39,220 nucleotides of DNA from Paenibacillus ihuae (GTDB lineage: Bacteria > Bacillota > Bacilli > Paenibacillales > Paenibacillaceae), in NCBI RefSeq assembly GCF_001368795.1, contig NZ_LN831198.1:688165-727384 (forward strand), given 5' to 3'. Within the stretch, counting starts at the first letter, position 1. Each line of letters starts with the position of its first letter. The translations under genes were made by a program, and so were the position numbers. Under the pieces are notes generated by a model. The model ran no database searches, was not told the origin of the DNA, and saw only the letters and a list, made by a program, of their open reading frames with translations. Of the stretch, positions 17,323 to 26,068 are shown piece after piece.

Positions 17323-17433
17323 GGTTATTCCTCCTTAGGTTGTGGTCTGGCTGCAATTGCTTATAACAAACATACCCGATTGCCAAGGAGTTTAAACCTG
17401 CTGTATGAAGTTGGCAGCTATAATACCGCTGAT

Positions 17434-17616
17434 TTACAGCTTGCTGCCGGCCGTTCCTGAAGAGCAGGAGAATGGCGAATCCAGTGAAGCAGCCGGGCAG
17501 CTTTTGCTTTTATCACAGCCGGCGCAAGCACCTTGTTTCCCTTTTTGAACATGCCGGTAAATCATCCAGCCCGAATAACCGAACACTGCAGCTACAATCA
17601 CAATATTGACTATCAT
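17434..17616 (-). CDS. FeoB-associated Cys-rich membrane protein
   Basis: This 60-residue protein has an N-terminal membrane helix (IVNIVIVAAVFGYSGWMIYR) and a Cys-rich cytoplasmic tail with CAGCDKSKSC, a further cysteine, and SPFSCSS. This is the pattern of the small FeoB-associated protein family found after feoB in Firmicutes. It probably helps the Fe(II) transporter or handles iron at its cytoplasmic face (family knowledge, mechanism unproven). It starts 46 nt after the feoB stop, with a GGGGA ribosome site. Confidence 0.8.
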   Translation of the reverse strand: MIVNIVIVAAVFGYSGWMIYRHVQKGKQGACAGCDKSKSCPAASLDSPFSCSSGTAGSKL

Positions 17617-17662
17617 TGTTTGTCCCCGCTTTCTGCAAGAAAGTCTGCCAATCCAGGCTTTA

Positions 17663-19672
17663 CTACCATCCCAATAAACTTCCGCCCTGGAAAATAATAA
17701 GTGATACCATATACGCCAGCACCAGGGAGTAGCCCATGGAGAAGAAGGTCCACTTCCAGGAAGCAGTTTCTTTTTTAATTACCCCTACGGTGGCCAGGCA
17801 AGGAATGTAGAGCAGGATAAAGGCCATGAAGCTAAGGGAGCTCAGCGGTGTAAATACTTGTGAGATCTGACTTTCCAATCCGGCAGTATCCGTTGTGTGA
17901 TAGATGATATTCATGGTGGAGACTACAACCTCTTTCGCAAGGAAGCCGGGAACCAGCGTAGAGCCTGCCTGCCAGGTTCCGAAGCCGAGCGGGTGCAGCA
18001 GCGGTGCGATCAGCCCGCCGAATTTAGCCAAAAAGCTGTTATCCATGTCCACATTGAATCCGGAGGGCCCGGCATAGGACATCAGCCAGATGATTACGGA
18101 ACCAGCCAGGATAATGGTACCTGCTTTGCGCAGGAAGCCTTTGCCTTTCTCCCAGGTGCTGCGGCCAAGCGTCTTAAGCTGCGGCATACGGTAAGGAGGC
18201 AGTTCAATGATGAAGACGGACGATTCATTCTTGAACAAGTGCTTGGAGAACAGCTTGCACAGGATCAGTGCGAATACAACACCGAGCACATACATTGACA
18301 TAACAGCCGTTGCCTGCTGGGCCGGGAAGAATACTGCGGCAAACAATAGATAAACTGGCAGTCGGGCAGAGCAGGACATGAGCGGCAACAAGAGAGTTGT
18401 GAGCATCCGTTCTTTAGGCTGTTCAATGCTGCGTGCAGCCATGATAGCCGGGACATTACAGCCGAAGCCAATAATAAATGGGATAAACGCTTTGCCGTTT
18501 AACCCCATCCGTTCCATTGTGCTGTCCATGAGCAGACAGACACGAGCCATATATCCGGAATCCTCCAGGAAAGAAATCATCAGGAACAGAATAAAAATCT
18601 GCGGAACGAAGACAACCACGCCTCCTACACCGCCGATAATGCCGTCTACAATCAGCGCATGCGTAAATCCTGATGCCCCGATAGTCTGGAGCAGTGAATT
18701 AGCACTGTCGCTGATGGGGCCGGAAATCCAGCCGTCTACGATATCAGATAAAGGTCCGCCGACCCAGTCAAAGGTTGTTTTGAACATTGCATACATAAAA
18801 ACAAGAAATAGAGGAAGCCCCAAAAACCGGTGGGTCAGAATGGAATCCAGTCTTTCCGTCAGATTATGCGGCTTCTGGGCTGTTGTATCCACTGCCTCAA
18901 GACATATGGAATGGATATATTCCTTACGGGTTGAACGAATCCATTGCGGCAGCGTCAGGGCCAGTTTCTTGTTCTGCAGCTCAGTTTGGCAGGTATCGCA
19001 GATTTCCAGCAGGCGGCTGATATTGATGCGTTTACCTAGCAGCTCGAGCACCACCGGATTCTGTTCCAGCAATTGAAGAGCAACCCAGCGGTGGTTCGGT
19101 AAACCTGCAGTTTGCTGCAATTCATGCTGAATCGCCGCGATGGCCTGCTCCACGAGCTCCCCATAATGGAGCTTAAAGGTTACTGCAGGGATGCTTGATG
19201 TTTTCTCCAATATGCTCAGTACTTGTCCGCTGCCTTTGCCGGTTCTGGCAACCAGCGGCAGTACAGTGATGCCTAAATGTTTCTGCAGGATCTCGGGATT
19301 AACATAAATGCCGCGGGCTTTAGCGACATCGATCATATTGAGGCCGAGTACGGTCGGCTTGCCATATTCCAGCAATTGCAGGGTCAGCAGCAGATTCCGT
19401 TCCAGCTGTGATGCATCCACAATGTTAACCAGCGCTTCCGGAGACTCATCGATCAGATACTGCGCGGCAACGCCTTCATCACGGGAAAGGGGGTGCAGGG
19501 AGTAGATTCCAGGTAGATCGATCAGCTTGCCTGCGCCATTCTTCAGGCTGCCCACTTTTTTCTCAACGGTTACGCCTGCCCAGTTCCCTACATATTCATA
19601 GGAAGAGGTTAATGTATTAAAAAGTGAGGTTTTTCCGGTGTTGGGATTACCTACGAGTGCTATTGAACTCAT
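17663..19672 (-). CDS. feoB: Ferrous iron transport protein B
   Basis: This 669-residue GTPase-coupled Fe(II) importer is in the cytoplasmic membrane. The N-terminal G domain shows G1 GNPNTGKTS (8-16), a G2 Thr in GNWAGVTVEKK, G3 DLPG (52-55) and G4 NMID (112-115). The C-terminal part has two Gate domains with many membrane helices, including the conserved GFGCNVPAIMAAR and a Cys in LMSCSARLPVY. It overlaps feoA by 4 bp (ATGA), indicating coupling. A Fur-like box ahead of feoA suggests iron repression of the whole cluster. Confidence 0.95.
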   Translation of the reverse strand: MSSIALVGNPNTGKTSLFNTLTSSYEYVGNWAGVTVEKKVGSLKNGAGKLIDLPGIYSLHPLSRDEGVAAQYLIDESPEALVNIVDASQLERNLLLTLQLLEYGKPTVLGLNMIDVAKARGIYVNPEILQKHLGITVLPLVARTGKGSGQVLSILEKTSSIPAVTFKLHYGELVEQAIAAIQHELQQTAGLPNHRWVALQLLEQNPVVLELLGKRINISRLLEICDTCQTELQNKKLALTLPQWIRSTRKEYIHSICLEAVDTTAQKPHNLTERLDSILTHRFLGLPLFLVFMYAMFKTTFDWVGGPLSDIVDGWISGPISDSANSLLQTIGASGFTHALIVDGIIGGVGGVVVFVPQIFILFLMISFLEDSGYMARVCLLMDSTMERMGLNGKAFIPFIIGFGCNVPAIMAARSIEQPKERMLTTLLLPLMSCSARLPVYLLFAAVFFPAQQATAVMSMYVLGVVFALILCKLFSKHLFKNESSVFIIELPPYRMPQLKTLGRSTWEKGKGFLRKAGTIILAGSVIIWLMSYAGPSGFNVDMDNSFLAKFGGLIAPLLHPLGFGTWQAGSTLVPGFLAKEVVVSTMNIIYHTTDTAGLESQISQVFTPLSSLSFMAFILLYIPCLATVGVIKKETASWKWTFFSMGYSLVLAYMVSLIIFQGGSLLGW

Positions 19673-19911
19673 GAAACATTCACCTCAATCATAGAAGCTT
19701 CCTTCCGGCGAATCGCGAACAATTGCCCGTTACACTCCAGTGTAATTGGTCCCAAGAAGGGGCCTTTTCCTTTTAGACGGATCATAACGCCTTCGGACAC
19801 CCCGAGATCTGCAAGACGGCGTCGCAGGATAGGGTTCATACCTTCAATTCTATGAATGGAGCCTATTGAGCCCGGTTGTAGGCGCAGTAATGAGCAGGAT
19901 GTAGAGGCCAT
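19669..19911 (-). CDS. feoA: Ferrous iron transport protein A
   Basis: This 80-residue SH3-like cytoplasmic protein (FeoA domain) needed for FeoB activity has the motif LRRRLADLGVSEGVMIRL followed by GPITLECNGQLFAIRRKEASMIEV. Its start is ATG 19911 behind GGAGGG. It is the first gene of the feoAB operon, with a Fur-like box 22 bp upstream. Confidence 0.93.
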   Translation of the reverse strand: MASTSCSLLRLQPGSIGSIHRIEGMNPILRRRLADLGVSEGVMIRLKGKGPFLGPITLECNGQLFAIRRKEASMIEVNVS

Positions 19912-19932
19912 TTTAATCCCTCCAATAGAGAC

Positions 19933-19947
19933 TGATAATCAATCTCA
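19933..19947. promoter_or_regulatory. Fur box upstream of feoA
   Basis: TGATAATCAATCTCA matches the 7-1-7 Fur consensus TGATAATnATTATCA at 12 of 14 positions. It lies 22 bp above the feoA start, so iron-dependent repression is expected. Confidence 0.7.
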
Positions 19948-20048
19948 TTTATTTTCTTGTACTGTAGCATATAAGTCGATATTTTGCAGTGATTTAAATC
20001 ATTGTATCGGTGCGGTAAAAACAGTTATGGAAGAGAACAGAAATAATC

Positions 20049-20078
20049 TTTACATTTTATTCTTCACTACAGTATGAT
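20049..20078 (+). promoter_or_regulatory. Candidate sigma-A promoter of the HMGL-like aldolase
   Basis: TTTACA, 18-bp spacer, TATGAT. Just downstream is a GATAATGATTG sequence (20084-20094) that partly resembles a Fur half-site. A near-palindrome centred on TGATTTAAATCA lies upstream at 19990-20001. Confidence 0.5.
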
Positions 20079-20149
20079 TGTACGATAATGATTGCATAGT
20101 AATCTTATGCTGGCGGAAATAATGTAGGAAATGTTGAAGGGAGAACAAA

Positions 20150-21112
20150 ATGGTGAAGAATAATCAAAGCAAAATTGTCGATTGCACGATTCGTGATGGA
20201 GGACTCGTCAACAACTGGGATTTTAGCGTAGAATTTGTGCAGAATCTGTATGCCGGTCTGAATGAAGCCGGTGTTGATTATATGGAAATCGGTTATAAAA
20301 ATTCTCCCAAGCTGCTAAAAGGAGCAGAAGATGCAGGCCCATGGCGTTTCCTGAATGATGATTTCCTGCGCAAGGTTATTCCCCAAAAGGGAAACACCAA
20401 ACTGTCTGCGCTGGTAGATATCGGGCGGGTGGACGAAAATGATATTCTGCCGCGCAGCGAGAGTATGCTTGACCTGATCCGTGTGGCCTGCTACAGCAAG
20501 GATGTCGACAAAGCGCTGCAGCTGGTGCAGACTTTCCATGACCGCGGCTATGAAACAACCATTAATATTATGGCTCTGTCCAATGTGATGGAGAATGAGC
20601 TGCTGGAAGCCTTTGAAATGATCCGCGAAAGTGTCGTTGATGTTGTTTATATTGTGGATTCTTACGGCAGTCTCGATCATAACGACATGAAGTATCTGGT
20701 GGACAAGTTCAAAACCCATCTTCCTAACAAACGTCTGGGCGTACATACGCACAACAATCTGCAGCTGGCCTTCTCCAATACTCTTATTGCGGCTGAGCTG
20801 GGAGTAGAACTACTGGATGCCTCCTGCTACGGAATGGGACGTGCCGCCGGGAACTGCCCGACTGAGTTGCTGGTTACCCACTTGAAGAATACTAAGTATA
20901 CGCTGCGTCCGGTTCTTGATATTATCGAGCGTCTGATGATTCCGCTCCGTGAGAAAGAAGAGTGGGGATACATCATTCCATATATGATCACCGGCACTTT
21001 AGATGAGCACCCGCGCTCAGCGATGGCGCTCCGTTCATCAGAGGATAAAGATAAGGCTGTCGATTTCTACGACAAGCTGACAACGCCTGAGGTAAGTTTC
21101 GGAGATAAATAA
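20150..21112 (+). CDS. HMGL-like (DRE-TIM) aldolase family protein
   Basis: This 320-residue TIM-barrel metalloenzyme belongs to the HMG-CoA lyase / isopropylmalate synthase / 4-hydroxy-2-oxovalerate aldolase superfamily. The N-terminal DCTIRDGG carries Arg15-Asp16, and the metal-binding HTHNN has His199 and His201, followed by DASCYGMGRAAGNCPTE. It lacks the C-terminal regulatory domain of isopropylmalate synthase, and the usual DRE box reads IRDGG, as in 4-hydroxy-2-oxovalerate aldolase-like proteins. The substrate cannot be told from sequence. It starts at ATG 20150 behind GAAGGGAG, is transcribed alone and has an intrinsic terminator. Confidence 0.8.
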   Translation: MVKNNQSKIVDCTIRDGGLVNNWDFSVEFVQNLYAGLNEAGVDYMEIGYKNSPKLLKGAEDAGPWRFLNDDFLRKVIPQKGNTKLSALVDIGRVDENDILPRSESMLDLIRVACYSKDVDKALQLVQTFHDRGYETTINIMALSNVMENELLEAFEMIRESVVDVVYIVDSYGSLDHNDMKYLVDKFKTHLPNKRLGVHTHNNLQLAFSNTLIAAELGVELLDASCYGMGRAAGNCPTELLVTHLKNTKYTLRPVLDIIERLMIPLREKEEWGYIIPYMITGTLDEHPRSAMALRSSEDKDKAVDFYDKLTTPEVSFGDK

Positions 21113-21124
21113 TCGTCTTCATAC

Positions 21125-21163
21125 AAAAAGTGCCGACCTCTGCCTCAGGGGAAGGTGCTTTTT
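21125..21163 (+). terminator. Intrinsic terminator
   Basis: AAAAAGTGCC pairs with GGTGCTTTTT (two wobble pairs), ending in a T-run. Confidence 0.7.
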
Positions 21164-21186
21164 CTTTTAAATATAAGTGGTGAGTG

Positions 21187-21214
21187 TAACTTTACAGGAC
21201 TGTACAGCCGATAT
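21187..21214 (+). promoter_or_regulatory. Candidate sigma-D (flagellar) promoter
   Basis: TAAC (21187-21190), 16-bp spacer, GCCGATAT (21207-21214), against the sigma-D consensus TAAA-N14/16-GCCGATAT. It lies 69 nt upstream of the GGDEF-EAL gene. The same combination occurs upstream of the chemoreceptor operon at 24294. Confidence 0.6.
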
Positions 21215-21282
21215 TTAAATGTAGGGCTTTAATCATTCATTCATCTATATATTAGATATCATTTTTTAGACGCGAGGGACTT

Positions 21283-23406
21283 ATGAGACAAGAAGAGAGA
21301 AAGACAATCCAAGCGGCGATTATAGGGGCCGCACTGTTCCTTCTAATTCAGATTTTCCGCACACCGCTTAGTCATATCGAGAACCAGGATGTACTGCTAG
21401 CACTCTATCTTATTATCGGCTGCTGCAATATAGCTTTTGGTTTTGCGATTTTTGCCCAAGGATGGCTGTTTTTCTCCGACAAATTATCCAGAGCAAGACT
21501 TTATACCTCCGCTTTATTTTTAGGAGTATGCATCTTTGATTTTTTACACACCTTAAGTTTTGTAGGAATTCCTGCAATATCTTCTATTATCAGCGCAGAT
21601 CAATCCCTTTGGCTGCTTACCTTCTCGCGTCTGGCCAGCGCATTCGGCATCCTGTTTATTTTCAGTAAGGAAGACCAGCCTGTTTCTGTAACGGGTAAAA
21701 AAAAGGTGTTCGGTATATCGCTCGTACTGATTGCCCTTTCGCTGTCGGTTCTGATCTTTAGCCATTCCATTGCTCAGGGATTTCCGGCTTATTCCTGGGT
21801 AAACACGGTGAAGCATCTGGTGGATATGGCGGTGCTGTTTGTCTATCTGCTTAGTGTCGGCATTATTGTATACCCGGGCAGGGTTGAGAAATCAGCCTCT
21901 CTGCTTATTATTATCCGTGCCCTGATCTTTTTCGCCTTGAGTCAGGTATTCTTCATGAACCTGTTAAGCGTCGGGGAAATGGATTATCTCTTTGGAATGC
22001 TCAGCAGCGGAATATCGTATTATCTGATGCTCACCGGGGTGTACCGGCTGACGATCGATGAACCTTACCATGAGAATCAGCAGGCGGAAGCACGGATTAA
22101 CTATTTGGCGTATCACGATGACTTGACAGGTCTTCCGAATAGAAGGCGTCTGATGCAGCGAGTGGAAGAAATGATCGTGCAGAGTGAACAAGATAAAAGC
22201 CGTGGATTCTCGGCGCTGGTCATTATGAATATTAATCATTTTAAAAATATCAATGACTCTTTGGGGCATTTCGCCGGCGATCTGCTGCTGCAGCTTGTGT
22301 CGGAGCGGTTTCAAAATGAGGTTCAGGTGAACGAAGAACTGTTCAGTATGGGGGCAGATGAGTTTGCCTTCTTGATGACGGAGCGGACTGGTGTAGAGAG
22401 CTGTCTGGTGCGCGCGTCAGAGCTTTTGCGGCTGTTCGAGACTCCAGTGCAGCTGGAATCCGGTGAATATCATATCTCTCTAAGCCTTGGGATGAGTATC
22501 CACCCCGGTGATGGGGATACGGCAGAACAGTTGATCCAGAATGCGGATACGGCTGTCCATAATGCCAAAGAGCAAAACGTGGAGATCCGCCGCTATATAC
22601 CATCCATGCAGATGAAGGCCAAAGAACGCCTCAAGCTGGAGAATGATCTGCGCCGGGCACTGGAGCGTGATGAATTCTATCTTGTCTATCAGCCGCAGGT
22701 ACGGCTTGAGAACGAAGAAATTGTCGGGATGGAGGCACTGCTGCGCTGGAATCATCCAAAACGGGGGATGGTATCACCTGTTGAGTTCATTCCGATTGCA
22801 GAAGAGAGCGGACTCATCGTTCCCATCGGGGAGTGGGTACTGAAAACAGCCTGCCGGCAAAATAAAGAGTGGCAGGCAGCGGGATACCGCCCGATCTGTG
22901 TATCCATTAACCTGTCCATGCGCCAGTTTCTACAGCCTAATCTGGCCGGTAAAATTGATGCCATCCTGCAGGAGATCGGTCTGGATCCTTGTTATGTGGA
23001 TTTGGAAATAACGGAAAGCATGACCTTGGACAAGGAAACCGCTTTTGACCAGCTTAACCGCTTGAAGCGGCTTGGCGTATTCATCAGCATTGATGATTTC
23101 GGCACAGGCTACAGTTCCCTGCACTATTTGAAGAATATGCCGATTGACCGGCTGAAGATTGACCGTTCCTTCGTCTCTGAAGTGATGGAAGACAGCAATA
23201 ATGCGGCAATTGTCTCTACGATTACCTCCATGGCCCATCACCTGAAGCTGAAGGTTACCGCTGAAGGCGTGGAGAATAAAGATCAGCTGAACTTCTTGCG
23301 CCAGCAGCATTGCCATGAAGCCCAAGGTTATCTGTTCAGCAAACCGGTAATAGCTGCAGAATTTGAAACGGAATTCCTGAAGCCATTAATGGGAGTATCT
23401 TTGTAA
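21283..23406 (+). CDS. MASE3-GGDEF-EAL protein, likely c-di-GMP phosphodiesterase
   Basis: This 707-residue membrane protein has seven to eight helices in residues 1-255, resembling the MASE3 sensor (FDFLHTLSFVG). The GGDEF domain (about 270-430) is degenerate: the metal-binding motif reads MNINHFK with Asn316 and Asn318 where active cyclases have Asp, the signature is GADEF (357-361), and no RxxD inhibitory site precedes it. The EAL domain (about 450-700) keeps EALLRW (484-489), SINLSMRQF, LEITES, DDFGTGYSSL, LKIDRSF and TAEGVE. I infer a phosphodiesterase lowering c-di-GMP, with the GGDEF part perhaps binding GTP. It starts at ATG 21283. The sigma-D-like promoter suggests it belongs to the motility regulon. 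Confidence 0.87.
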   Translation: MRQEERKTIQAAIIGAALFLLIQIFRTPLSHIENQDVLLALYLIIGCCNIAFGFAIFAQGWLFFSDKLSRARLYTSALFLGVCIFDFLHTLSFVGIPAISSIISADQSLWLLTFSRLASAFGILFIFSKEDQPVSVTGKKKVFGISLVLIALSLSVLIFSHSIAQGFPAYSWVNTVKHLVDMAVLFVYLLSVGIIVYPGRVEKSASLLIIIRALIFFALSQVFFMNLLSVGEMDYLFGMLSSGISYYLMLTGVYRLTIDEPYHENQQAEARINYLAYHDDLTGLPNRRRLMQRVEEMIVQSEQDKSRGFSALVIMNINHFKNINDSLGHFAGDLLLQLVSERFQNEVQVNEELFSMGADEFAFLMTERTGVESCLVRASELLRLFETPVQLESGEYHISLSLGMSIHPGDGDTAEQLIQNADTAVHNAKEQNVEIRRYIPSMQMKAKERLKLENDLRRALERDEFYLVYQPQVRLENEEIVGMEALLRWNHPKRGMVSPVEFIPIAEESGLIVPIGEWVLKTACRQNKEWQAAGYRPICVSINLSMRQFLQPNLAGKIDAILQEIGLDPCYVDLEITESMTLDKETAFDQLNRLKRLGVFISIDDFGTGYSSLHYLKNMPIDRLKIDRSFVSEVMEDSNNAAIVSTITSMAHHLKLKVTAEGVENKDQLNFLRQQHCHEAQGYLFSKPVIAAEFETEFLKPLMGVSL

Positions 23407-23482
23407 GCGGAGCGGGTAAGTCATTAGGGTTGCATTTTATTCATCGGAATGATACAATATCTTTTGTCTTCACTTTACGCTC

Positions 23483-23556
23483 GCGGGTGTAGTTCAATGG
23501 TAGAACTTTAGCCTTCCAAGCTAATAGCGTGGGTTCGATTCCCATCACCCGCTCCA
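23483..23556 (+). tRNA. tRNA-Gly (anticodon UCC)
   Basis: The acceptor stem GCGGGTG/CACCCGC is perfect. The D-stem is GTTC/GAAC, and the anticodon stem TTAGC/GCTAA encloses loop CTTCCAA with anticodon TCC (23515-23517). The T-arm loop is TTCGATT, and CCA is encoded at 23554-23556. It stands alone, not in a tRNA cluster. Confidence 0.97.
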
Positions 23557-23570
23557 ATTATTAACTTCCG

Positions 23571-23598
23571 AAATCCTTGTTATGCAAGGGTTTTTTTT
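23571..23598 (+). terminator. Intrinsic terminator of tRNA-Gly
   Basis: AATCCTTG pairs with CAAGGGTT (one wobble) around a 5-nt loop, followed by eight Ts. The left end of an insertion element begins directly after the Ts. Confidence 0.8.
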
Positions 23599-24217
23599 CT
23601 ACGTCTGCCCGTTTCACTAACCATGTGGAAATATTCTCCCGAGTGTGAACTTCGGCAATGCCCACACTGCGGAACGAAACTGAAGTGACACTACACCGCT
23701 TGGCATAAATACGTCAACACCTTGATGGAATCTTCGATATGTGGAATATGGCCTATGCCCGCCCTCACCCGGATTGCCCCTATCCAAAATCTTACTACCG
23801 TTCTGCCGAAGCGGATGCGCTCGTCATGAAACATACGTCCTACGGGTTCGACGTGCTTGCTCTCGTTAGTGAACTCCGATTTAAACACCATTACACTCTT
23901 TCCGAACTGCATGAGGAGCTGGATCGCCGGGGAGTCGTGACCTCCGAGAGAAATGCGAGCGGCTGTATGAGCGATACTTGACGCTACTTCGCGCTTCGGA
24001 TACCGACCATCTTCGTGAAATCTTAATTAAAGTGGTTAACGAGCAACGACTTATTAAAACGGCTCAGTCGTGTGGAGTATGAAGATTACTTAAAAAAGCG
24101 TAAGGGATGGGAGTCCCGGCTTCACGAAGGTACAAACCACCTGCGTTTCCGCCAAGACTCTCATCTTTATTTAAGCCGTCTTGAAAAAGTATTTGTTTGC
24201 TAATTGGGCAGACGTAG
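23599..24217. mobile_element. 619-bp non-autonomous insertion-sequence relic with 12-bp terminal inverted repeats
   Basis: The ends are CTACGTCTGCCC (23599-23610) and GGGCAGACGTAG (24206-24217), perfect 12-bp inverted repeats. Each is flanked by a T-run (8 Ts on the left, about 10 on the right), which fits duplication of a T-rich target: the terminator tail of tRNA-Gly. Inside is a broken transposase with its N-terminal zinc finger and C-terminal end but without a catalytic core. I cannot name the family with confidence. Confidence 0.7.
23623..24203 (+). pseudogene. Degenerate, internally deleted transposase
   Basis: Joining frames gives a recognisable protein: a zinc finger (CELRQCPHCGTKLK), a stop codon (TGA at the K-*-H position), then HYTAWHKYVNTL, a frameshift, DGIFDMWNMAYARPHPDCPYPK and SEADALVMKHTSYGFDVLALV-like sequence. 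A second frameshift follows near 23954, then ERLYERYLTLLRASDTDHLREIL. A third lies near 24065, then LSRVEYEDYLKKRKGWESRL to the end. At least one stop and about three frameshifts are present. The length, about 190 codons, is well under half of a full transposase, and the DDE core appears deleted. It resembles DDE transposases with an N-terminal CPxC finger found in Firmicutes (from memory, not searched). Confidence 0.65.
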
Positions 24218-24293
24218 TTTTTTTTTTGTCCTCAGATGAATGTTTATTTATAAGAGGGTATTTCCTGTGCGGTCTGTTCCAGTAGAAACAGCT

Positions 24294-24320
24294 TAACTTC
24301 AGGGTTGCATTTGCCGATAT
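24294..24320 (+). promoter_or_regulatory. Candidate sigma-D (flagellar) promoter of the chemoreceptor operon
   Basis: TAAC (24294-24297), 15-bp spacer, GCCGATAT (24313-24320). The -10 is a full match to the sigma-D consensus and the -35 differs at one base. It lies 42 nt upstream of the chemoreceptor start. Confidence 0.7.
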
Positions 24321-24361
24321 TATAAACAAATAAAACTACATGAATGAGTGGAGGAAGTTAT

Positions 24362-26068
24362 TTGTCTTTTTCGATGCGCAGTAAGTTATACTTAAGTTTT
24401 TCTTCCATTATTATTATTTTGCTGGTGACTGTTGCTGTATCTAATTCGATGACACAGCGCATCACCCATTTAACAAACGATATTATGCTTGCCCAGGAAC
24501 GCTTGGAAAATGCTCAAATGTTAAATTTATTTGCCAGAATGGCCAATGATGATGGAGCGCATTATTTGCTTGCACCCGATCATTTAAAGGATAATTTTAT
24601 GAGCAGATATAATACAGATGTAGCATCTGTAAAAAAAAAGTTGATGTACATGAAAACAATTACTGAAAATAAGGAATCCGAAAGCATCCAAAAATTCGAA
24701 CAGCATTGGGATACTTATCAGAAAAACACTGAAGAAATCATGAGTTTAAGAGAAAGCGGTGACCTAACGAATGCACAAGACCGATTCACAAGACGTTCAT
24801 TCGATCCTGTCGCATTCTCGCTTGTATCCTTTGCTAAAGAGGAAGAACTAAAAGTAGAACAATATAAAGACCAGATCGCAGCGGCCGGCCAAACAACCAA
24901 ATTCGTAAATATCCTCATGGCCGCTGTAGCGACTGTGCTTTCGCTTACGATTGCATTTTTAATATCTAACTATTTAATCCGAAGAATAAGATTATTGAAA
25001 ACTTCGGCGATAACAGTTGCACAAGGAGACTTATCTGTCCCTGAACTGCATTTTAAAGGGAAAGATGAACTCACGGATTTAGCCGTGGCATTTAATACAA
25101 TGACTCAATCACTTCGTTCATTGATCAGCAGTGCAGGTGATGTGTCCATGCAGGTAGCTGCCTCTTCTGCCCAGTTACAATCCAGTGCGGAGCAGACAAG
25201 CAGTGCTACTGCGCATATTGCCGCCATTATGCAGGAGTTTACGACTGGAACGGAAAAACAGGCCAATCATGTCGAGAAAGATATGCAGATTATCAAACAA
25301 TTATCTACTAACGTTCATCAAATCACAGCAAATAATCAGACGGTACTTAACACAGTAAATACTACTTCAGAGACGGCTATACAAGGAAAGTTGGATCTGG
25401 TAAATGCCATTCAACAAGTGCGTGTTATCGAAGAGAGCAATACTAAGCTAGATAGAATTGTATCCGGCTTTAACAACCAAGCTAATCAAATTGGAGAGGC
25501 TATACGACTGATTATGCAGATCACGAAGCAAACGGAGCTGCTTGCTTTGAATGCTAGTATTGAAGCTGCACGTGCAGGTGAGCACGGAAAAGGTTTTGCG
25601 GTAGTAGCAGGAGAGGTTCGCAAGCTTTCAGAGCAATCCAAAGAATCAGCTAATCAGATTGCTGCTCTGATTACCGGTATCCAGGAAGAGGCGGGTATAG
25701 CTAGAAATGAAATGAATCATGGAACAATAGAAGTTCAAAAAGGGATTCAACTCATTGAAGTTGCCGGCAACTCTTTTGAAGGGATTCTCAACCTGATCCG
25801 GAAAGTACAAAAGGATATTGTAGAAGTAACGCGCTCTATGGGATACATCCAGGAAGATACAGAGAACTTGGTTGGAACTATGGAACAAATATCTCAGATT
25901 GCCAAAGAAAATGCATCGGGTACACATGGTGTTGCCGCCTCTACCGAGCAGCAGCTTGCATCGATGGAAGAGATTTCTGCATCATCTTCAGCTTTAGCCA
26001 ACCTGGCAGAAGAGTTAAGTGACCTGATTGGTCAATTCAAATTGGCGAAAAAGGAAAATGAACAATGA
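24362..26068 (+). CDS. Methyl-accepting chemotaxis protein
   Basis: This is a membrane chemoreceptor of 568 residues from TTG 24362, chosen because GGAGG lies 7 nt upstream; ATG 24344 precedes that ribosome site. Its order is TM1 (about 7-30), an extracellular four-helix-bundle-like sensor domain (about 35-180), TM2 (about 182-205), HAMP (about 206-260) and a signalling domain with the conserved hairpin tip ([40 protein letters not shown], within about 380-430). It ends in KKENEQ without a CheR-docking pentapeptide. Its stop overlaps the start of the solute-binding lipoprotein (ATGA). Base composition is clearly AT-richer than in the flanking genes. Confidence 0.93.
   Translation: MSFSMRSKLYLSFSSIIIILLVTVAVSNSMTQRITHLTNDIMLAQERLENAQMLNLFARMANDDGAHYLLAPDHLKDNFMSRYNTDVASVKKKLMYMKTITENKESESIQKFEQHWDTYQKNTEEIMSLRESGDLTNAQDRFTRRSFDPVAFSLVSFAKEEELKVEQYKDQIAAAGQTTKFVNILMAAVATVLSLTIAFLISNYLIRRIRLLKTSAITVAQGDLSVPELHFKGKDELTDLAVAFNTMTQSLRSLISSAGDVSMQVAASSAQLQSSAEQTSSATAHIAAIMQEFTTGTEKQANHVEKDMQIIKQLSTNVHQITANNQTVLNTVNTTSETAIQGKLDLVNAIQQVRVIEESNTKLDRIVSGFNNQANQIGEAIRLIMQITKQTELLALNASIEAARAGEHGKGFAVVAGEVRKLSEQSKESANQIAALITGIQEEAGIARNEMNHGTIEVQKGIQLIEVAGNSFEGILNLIRKVQKDIVEVTRSMGYIQEDTENLVGTMEQISQIAKENASGTHGVAASTEQQLASMEEISASSSALANLAEELSDLIGQFKLAKKENEQ

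Noticed and set aside
23739..23981. Intact 80-residue gene inside the insertion element
   Set aside because: It is a piece of the transposase between two frameshifts and has no ribosome site.
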